The notes below the pieces were generated by a model that had not been told where the DNA came from, ran no database searches, and worked only from the letters and a program-made list of their open reading frames with translations. Positions 59,377-64,000 of a DNA stretch of 64,000 nucleotides are shown in pieces. The position numbers were made by a program, and so were the translations under genes. The stretch is from an uncultured Desulfobacter sp. (GTDB taxonomy: Bacteria > Desulfobacterota > Desulfobacteria > Desulfobacterales > Desulfobacteraceae): contig NZ_OY762929.1 in assembly GCF_963666675.1 (NCBI RefSeq), positions 2,356,001-2,420,000 of the forward strand, read 5' to 3'. How positions within the stretch are numbered: the first letter of the stretch is position 1; each line of letters opens with the position of its first letter.

Positions 59377-62300
59377 ATGATAGAAAAACCCACATATAAA
59401 GAATTAGAAAAACGGATTCAGGAATTAGAAAACATTGAGTCGGAGAACAAACATTTCAGAGAAGCGTTACAGGAAAAAGAAAGTTTGTTTAGACGATTAT
59501 ATGAAAAAGCGCCCTTGGGTTACCAATCACTTGATGAAAATGGCCATTTTATTGTTGTCAACCAAACTTGGCTGGATACTCTCGGATATACAAACGAAGA
59601 TGTGATTGGCAAATCTTTTTCAGATTTCCTGCACCCTGATTGGCGGGATCATTTCAAAGAGAATTTTCCCCGGTTTAAGTCAATCGGAGAAGTTCTGGGC
59701 GTTGAGTTTGAAATGGTCAAAAAAAACGGAGATCTAATTCTGGTTTCTTTTACCGGAAAGATAAGCAGGGATAAAATAGGTAACTTTCAGCAGACCCATT
59801 GCATTTTTCATGATATCACGGCACAAAAACAAGCCGAAGATAAATTGAAACGAATTGAATGGATGCTGTCCAGAAAGCCTTTTTCTGAATTCGGGTCAAA
59901 AATAGAAAAATACAATTCGGGATATGACGATCTGACCGAATTGAATCGTGATGGCATTATCCTGAAATCCATAGGGCGTGAACGACTGAAGGGTTTTGCC
60001 GATGACTACCTGGAGTTGATAGGGACTTCTTCCGCGATCTACGAGCTTAACGGCGACTATGCCTTTGGTATTTTTGCTTCGGGCTGGTGCCAAATGATGG
60101 ACAGAGCTTCGCGTAAACTTTGTGACACCGGTGATAATGTTAAAGCACTTAAATCCGGCCGCTGGCTGTGCCATGAATCTTGTTGGACGGACTGTTCCCA
60201 AAAGGCCATTGAAAAGCGTGAGCCGGTGGACATCGCTTGCAATGGTGGCATTCGATTGTACGCCGTGCCCATTTTTGCTGGAAAAAATGTAATTGGATCG
60301 ATCAACTTCGGATACGGAGATCCGCCGAAAGATCCTCAGAAACTCAATATACTGGCTGATCTCTACCATCTCAAATACGATGATCTTTTCCGTGGAGCCA
60401 AGACATATGATTCCCGTCCACCTTATATTATTGAAATGGCCAAAAAACGCCTCAAAACCACAGCCAAACTTATCGGTTCAATGGTTGAGAGTACCCAGGC
60501 CATGGAGGCTCTGCGGGAAAATGAAAACCAGATCAGCAGTATTTTCAGGAGTGCTCCCGTCGGCATTGGTTCGGTTGTCAACCGGGTGCTGAACAAAGTC
60601 AACGACCGCCTGTGTGAAATGACCGGATATAGTGAAAGCGAACTGATTGGCCAAAGTGCCCGGAAGCTTTATCCCAGCGATAAAGACTTTGAATTCGTGG
60701 GTCAAGAAAAATATGCCCAGATAGCTGACCATGGCACAGGAACTGTGGAAACCCGTTGGCGGAAAAAAGATGGCACCATCATGGATGTCCTTCTCAGTTC
60801 TACACCTGTGGACCTACAGGACCAGTCAAAAGGGGTCACTTTTACCTCCCTGGACATAACCGATCGAAAACAGGCTGAAAAAGAGTTGAACCATGCCCAC
60901 GAAAAAATTCTGACCATTCTGGAAAGTATTGACGCAACCGTTTATGTGGCAGATATGGACACCTCTGAAATCCTATTCATGAACAAAAGGATGATAAACG
61001 ATTTCGGCGGGGATAAAACCGGTGATATTTGCTACAGTGCCTTCAGGAACAACTCAGAACCATGCGAATGTTGTACAAATAAGCAGCTTGTTGACGAAGA
61101 TGGTAATCCTACTGGAGTCCGTGTCTGGGATGATAAGAACCCTGTCACCGGAAGGTATTATATCAATTACGATCGGGCTATTGAATGGACGGACGGCCGC
61201 GTAGTCCGGATGCAGATCGCCACAGATATCACTGATCTAAAAAAAATGGAATCTCAACTTCTCCAGGCCCATAAGATGGAATCGGTAGGCCGTCTGGCCG
61301 GAGGAGTAGCTCACGACTTTAACAATATGCTCAACATAATCCTCGGCAATACGGAAATGGCAATTGAGGACATAGCCCCGGACGATCCGGTGCACGGAAA
61401 TCTTGGAGAGATTTTATCTGCGGCCAAGCGATCTGCTGACATCACCCGGCAACTCCTGGCCTTTTCCAGGAAACAGACCATCGCACCCAAGGTCCTTAAT
61501 CTCAACGATACCATCGAGAGCATGTTCAGGATGCTTCGGCGCCTGATCGGCGAGGATATCGACTTGGTGTGGAGACCCGGCGCAAATATCCGGCAAGTCA
61601 GGATGGACCCGTCACAAATCGATCAGATTCTGGCCAATCTATGCGTCAACGCGCGCGATGCCATTGCGGACGTAGGAAAGATCACTATAGAAACTGGCAA
61701 CACAACCTTTGATTCCGCCTATTGTGAGACACATCAGGGCTTTAACACTGGTGACTTTGTCCTGCTGGCGGTCAGCGATGATGGTTGCGGCATGGACAAA
61801 GACACCATGAAAAATATGTTTGAACCTTTCTATACTACAAAGGGAGTGGGCAAAGGAACTGGTTTGGGTCTGGCCACGGTGTACGGCATCGTTAAACAAA
61901 ATGAAGGTTTCATAAACGTTTACAGCGAGCCGGACCAGGGTACCACCTTCCGAATTTATCTGCCCCAGTATCGGGCTGACACTAAAACGCCGGAGAAAAA
62001 AACAGCAGACAAAATAGACATGGACGGAAATGAAACCATTTTGTTGGTGGAGGATGAACCTTCCATCCTACGAATGACCCGCATGATGCTGGAACGAAGC
62101 GGTTACAAAATTCTTGCGGCCAGCACGCCGGGAGAAGCGGTCTCGATTGCCCGTGAACACACTGACAAAATTCACCTACTCATGACTGACGTGGTTATGC
62201 CCGAGATGAACGGGCGGAACCTGGCAAAAAAAATCCTGTCCTTACACCCCAATCTCAAACGCCTGTTCATGTCCGGCTACACCGCCAACGTCATTGCCCA

Positions 62301-62397
62301 CCACGGTATTTTGGATGAAGGCGTGAACTTCATACAGAAACCGTTCTCGAAGCAGGATCTGGCAATCAAGATTCGGGAGGTGCTGGATCAGGATTAA
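59377..62397 (+). CDS. PAS/PocR hybrid sensor histidine kinase
   Basis: 1006 aa, no membrane helix. A coiled coil (residues 5-40) is followed by PAS1 (about 41-155), then a PocR-type ligand domain (about 190-370; WCQMMDRASRKLC, WLCHESCWTDCSQKA, IRLYAVPIFAGKNVIGSINF) rich in Cys. PAS2 (about 380-500) and PAS3 (about 510-620) follow, then HisKA with the H-box GGVAHDFNNMLN. The HATPase has VCNARD-type N-box CVNARDAI, DDGCGMDK and GKGTGLGLATVYGIV. The C-terminal receiver has the phospho-Asp in LLMTDVVMPEMNG. It senses a small cytoplasmic metabolite. No output regulator is adjacent, so signalling may be by phosphorelay. Confidence 0.93.
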   Translation: MIEKPTYKELEKRIQELENIESENKHFREALQEKESLFRRLYEKAPLGYQSLDENGHFIVVNQTWLDTLGYTNEDVIGKSFSDFLHPDWRDHFKENFPRFKSIGEVLGVEFEMVKKNGDLILVSFTGKISRDKIGNFQQTHCIFHDITAQKQAEDKLKRIEWMLSRKPFSEFGSKIEKYNSGYDDLTELNRDGIILKSIGRERLKGFADDYLELIGTSSAIYELNGDYAFGIFASGWCQMMDRASRKLCDTGDNVKALKSGRWLCHESCWTDCSQKAIEKREPVDIACNGGIRLYAVPIFAGKNVIGSINFGYGDPPKDPQKLNILADLYHLKYDDLFRGAKTYDSRPPYIIEMAKKRLKTTAKLIGSMVESTQAMEALRENENQISSIFRSAPVGIGSVVNRVLNKVNDRLCEMTGYSESELIGQSARKLYPSDKDFEFVGQEKYAQIADHGTGTVETRWRKKDGTIMDVLLSSTPVDLQDQSKGVTFTSLDITDRKQAEKELNHAHEKILTILESIDATVYVADMDTSEILFMNKRMINDFGGDKTGDICYSAFRNNSEPCECCTNKQLVDEDGNPTGVRVWDDKNPVTGRYYINYDRAIEWTDGRVVRMQIATDITDLKKMESQLLQAHKMESVGRLAGGVAHDFNNMLNIILGNTEMAIEDIAPDDPVHGNLGEILSAAKRSADITRQLLAFSRKQTIAPKVLNLNDTIESMFRMLRRLIGEDIDLVWRPGANIRQVRMDPSQIDQILANLCVNARDAIADVGKITIETGNTTFDSAYCETHQGFNTGDFVLLAVSDDGCGMDKDTMKNMFEPFYTTKGVGKGTGLGLATVYGIVKQNEGFINVYSEPDQGTTFRIYLPQYRADTKTPEKKTADKIDMDGNETILLVEDEPSILRMTRMMLERSGYKILAASTPGEAVSIAREHTDKIHLLMTDVVMPEMNGRNLAKKILSLHPNLKRLFMSGYTANVIAHHGILDEGVNFIQKPFSKQDLAIKIREVLDQD

Positions 62398-62755
62398 AAT
62401 TCAACATTGCACATAATTTTCAAAAGTAAAACTATTGCGGGGTAGTGGAAATGGTATTCGTCGTATTCATGACAATTTTTCCAAAAAGTATCTGGTTTTG
62501 AGGAAAGACCGACCCCGGATTATGTCTATTAGTCCTGGGGTTTTTGGAAAACCATTCAACCCCAATATGTTGTGTCTGCTTTGAAAAGCCACGAATCAAT
62601 TTTATAGAACAAATTGTTGAATCAGAAAAAAACTGACCCTGGCAGATTTAGGTAGGTTTTATTAAAACAATAACTTGACATTGTGACTCAAGTTGGCGAT
62701 GGATAACTATTTAATTGCGGACTGTTGAAATTCAATTGGATGATGAGGGGAACTG
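62398..62755. other. Intergenic region before PEP-CTERM-like gene
   Basis: 358 bp. TTGACA at 62675-62680 is a good -35 box, but the sequence 17 bp later (GATGGA) is a poor -10; GATAAC-like sequence is further away. No small gene or RNA is recognised. Confidence 0.35.
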
Positions 62756-63574
62756 ATGAAGAAAATTCTGATTTCACTGGTGTTTATTTTTACCGTTGCT
62801 TCTTATGCAAATGCTGCTCTTTCAAATTCAGTTGCAAATACAAGCATCCTTGTCGATTGGTTATCTTTTCAGTGCGTAGGATACAGTACAGACGAGAATT
62901 CTGCCCCCTCACTTTCATGGAGCAACTATAACGAATATTCAAGTGGGAATTTAAACCCCGAACATATATCTGATCACGCCGAGAACTGGTCAGACGGGAC
63001 ATCCGTCACAACTGGAGATGAAGGAGGTCAGGTAACGGCAAGCACTTCACTTACTGATTTGTATATTTCAACTTCGTCAACGGCCTTAAATGTTCCTAAT
63101 ACTCCACAATATATAAGTTACGGCGATGCCATAGGTATACTTTCGCGGGAAGCTGATATTTCCGTAAGTGGTTACGGAGTTATTGAATTTAGCGTCGGTT
63201 ACCAATGGACTCTTGATATCAATGATTTAGCTGATTTCTCTAGTGCAGATATATATATCAGTATGTATGTGATTCGCCCAAATGATAACGAAACTGGATA
63301 TAAGTATGACATATTCAGGGACAGTTTTGAATTATACGTCAATATAGAAAATGATGGGGCCAACAGCTTGTCTGGTTCAGGAACATTATCTTTCAGCTTT
63401 GAAGTAGAGGATGGTGACGAATGGACGTTTAGAACATTCGTTTCATCAGCAACTCGTGGATATAATGAAACTGCTGTTCCGATTCCAGGATCAGTATGGT
63501 TGTTAGGAACCTCATTAATGTTGCTATTTTATCTTCAGGCATCAAATGGGGTAGGACCACGCATAAGACTATGA
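62756..63574 (+). CDS. PEP-CTERM-like exported protein
   Basis: 272 aa. A signal peptide (MKKILISLVFIFTVASYANAA) is followed by a Ser/Thr/Asn-rich beta-type middle (SLTDLYISTSSTALNVPNTP, VIEFSVGYQWTLDINDLADF, GTLSFSFEVEDGDEWTF) and a C-terminal VPIPGSVWLLGTSLMLLFYL motif. The Pro-rich sorting box and helix are those of the VPLPxSxWLLGS class of PEP-CTERM proteins, but the usual basic end directly after the helix is replaced by QASNGVGPRIRL. AGGGGA precedes the ATG. It is a likely surface or matrix protein, alone after the hybrid kinase. Confidence 0.82.
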   Translation: MKKILISLVFIFTVASYANAALSNSVANTSILVDWLSFQCVGYSTDENSAPSLSWSNYNEYSSGNLNPEHISDHAENWSDGTSVTTGDEGGQVTASTSLTDLYISTSSTALNVPNTPQYISYGDAIGILSREADISVSGYGVIEFSVGYQWTLDINDLADFSSADIYISMYVIRPNDNETGYKYDIFRDSFELYVNIENDGANSLSGSGTLSFSFEVEDGDEWTFRTFVSSATRGYNETAVPIPGSVWLLGTSLMLLFYLQASNGVGPRIRL

Positions 63575-64000
63575 ATTAAATTAGTTAAGTTAAGTTAATA
63601 AATCAAAAGAGCCATATAGGAAATCAGAGCAAATATTCAACAACCCAAATGCACACGGGCAAGCCGGTGATTTCGTAATGTTATACGCTTCTTTTTTCAG
63701 AAATCTTTAAGGAATCGATGATCCCACAACATAAGTCTATTATCGGTGACCGGTAAAATTTTGAACGTAGGCACCAATTCCAGAAGAAAGAACCAGGAAT
63801 TTAAAATCTATGCCAGTGAACCCTACAAATGGTATGGCTCGCTTTTTTCAAAAACATGCCCCCGCACATCTTGTGCCGGAATTTTTTCATTCGACCAGAA
63901 AATTAACTGTCAAAATATGAGCGTCGGTCATTGTAGGGGCAGGTCTCTGTGCCTGCCCTAACGGGGGCAACCACAGGGGATTGCCCCTACAAAAGATGGC
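63575..64000. other. Intergenic right edge
   Basis: 426 bp without a supported gene, ending in a copy of the MITE-like element (from about 63914). Short frames just before it (63800-63910) look like a decayed coding piece but I cannot name it. Confidence 0.35.
63914..64000 (+). repeat. MITE-like element, copy 4 (cut by window end)
   Basis: GCGTCGGTCATTGTAGGGGC, AGGTCTCTGTGCCTGCCC, GGGGGCAACCACAGGGG and ATTGCCCCTACAAAAGATGG match the core of the copies at 38775 and 58444. The left terminal GGGCTTG is not recognisable, and the right end lies beyond the window. Confidence 0.85.

Noticed and set aside
63800..63912. Possible decayed coding piece before the right-edge repeat
   Set aside because: A short protein-like stretch is visible in one frame but cannot be matched to any family I know.

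Overview
The window looks like a chromosomal segment of a Desulfobacterota (deltaproteobacterial) species, probably Desulfobacteraceae or a close relative. This is inferred from protein style: Cache, globin and PocR sensors, PEP-CTERM proteins, a GcvH-like/kinase remnant and RND pumps. There is no rRNA, tRNA or other phylogenetic marker in the window. No CRISPR array, integrase or phage module is seen.

Layout. 0-5.7 kb: an orphan ModA-like binding protein behind a chemoreceptor, a Cache-sensor diguanylate cyclase and a small unknown protein. 5.7-15.7 kb: a one-strand polyamine locus, read right to left as tetR, potABCD, patA, aldehyde dehydrogenase, aguA, aguB. It would import agmatine and putrescine and convert agmatine via N-carbamoylputrescine, putrescine and 4-aminobutanal to GABA. 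Three matching 16-bp palindromes precede tetR, potA and patA, which suggests one TetR-controlled regulon. 16-23 kb: an SH3/coiled-coil membrane protein, nadB, a GNAT, a CNT nucleoside transporter, an arylamine N-acetyltransferase, an isochorismatase-family hydrolase and a LysE-type exporter. 23.3-29.8 kb: an AcrR-type regulator with an operator inside its own promoter, a membrane-fusion protein, and one 1496-codon ORF that joins an AcrB-type pump to a complete OprM/NodT lipoprotein.

30-36.9 kb: a periplasmic binding protein, relics (GcvH-like, histidine kinase, ABC exporter), a globin-coupled diguanylate cyclase, a long KamA-family radical SAM protein, and a 5'-truncated YibE/F gene abutting a 5'-truncated PEP-CTERM gene. 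36.9-46.4 kb: a secreted metallophosphoesterase, a hydrolase pseudogene split by a small mobile element, and a second RND operon (OMF, MFP, pump, exported protein). 46.4-55 kb: a gene graveyard (IS4, DUF6399 transposase, GGDEF, nadA, sagB and rtcR fragments), a chemoreceptor, a complete IS66-family element with 8-bp target duplications, and a P-loop kinase. 55.4-64 kb: a Tat-exported metallophosphoesterase, a PEP-CTERM protein, tatA, a dehydratase pseudogene split by the same small element, a PAS/PocR hybrid kinase and a third PEP-CTERM-like protein.

The most distinctive signals are: a ~112-bp MITE-like element (five copies or fragments; two copies have perfect 8-bp target duplications and each splits a recognisable gene); the RND-pump/outer-membrane-factor fusion; the three-operator polyamine regulon; and a ~100-nt leader-like repeat found before both RND operons.
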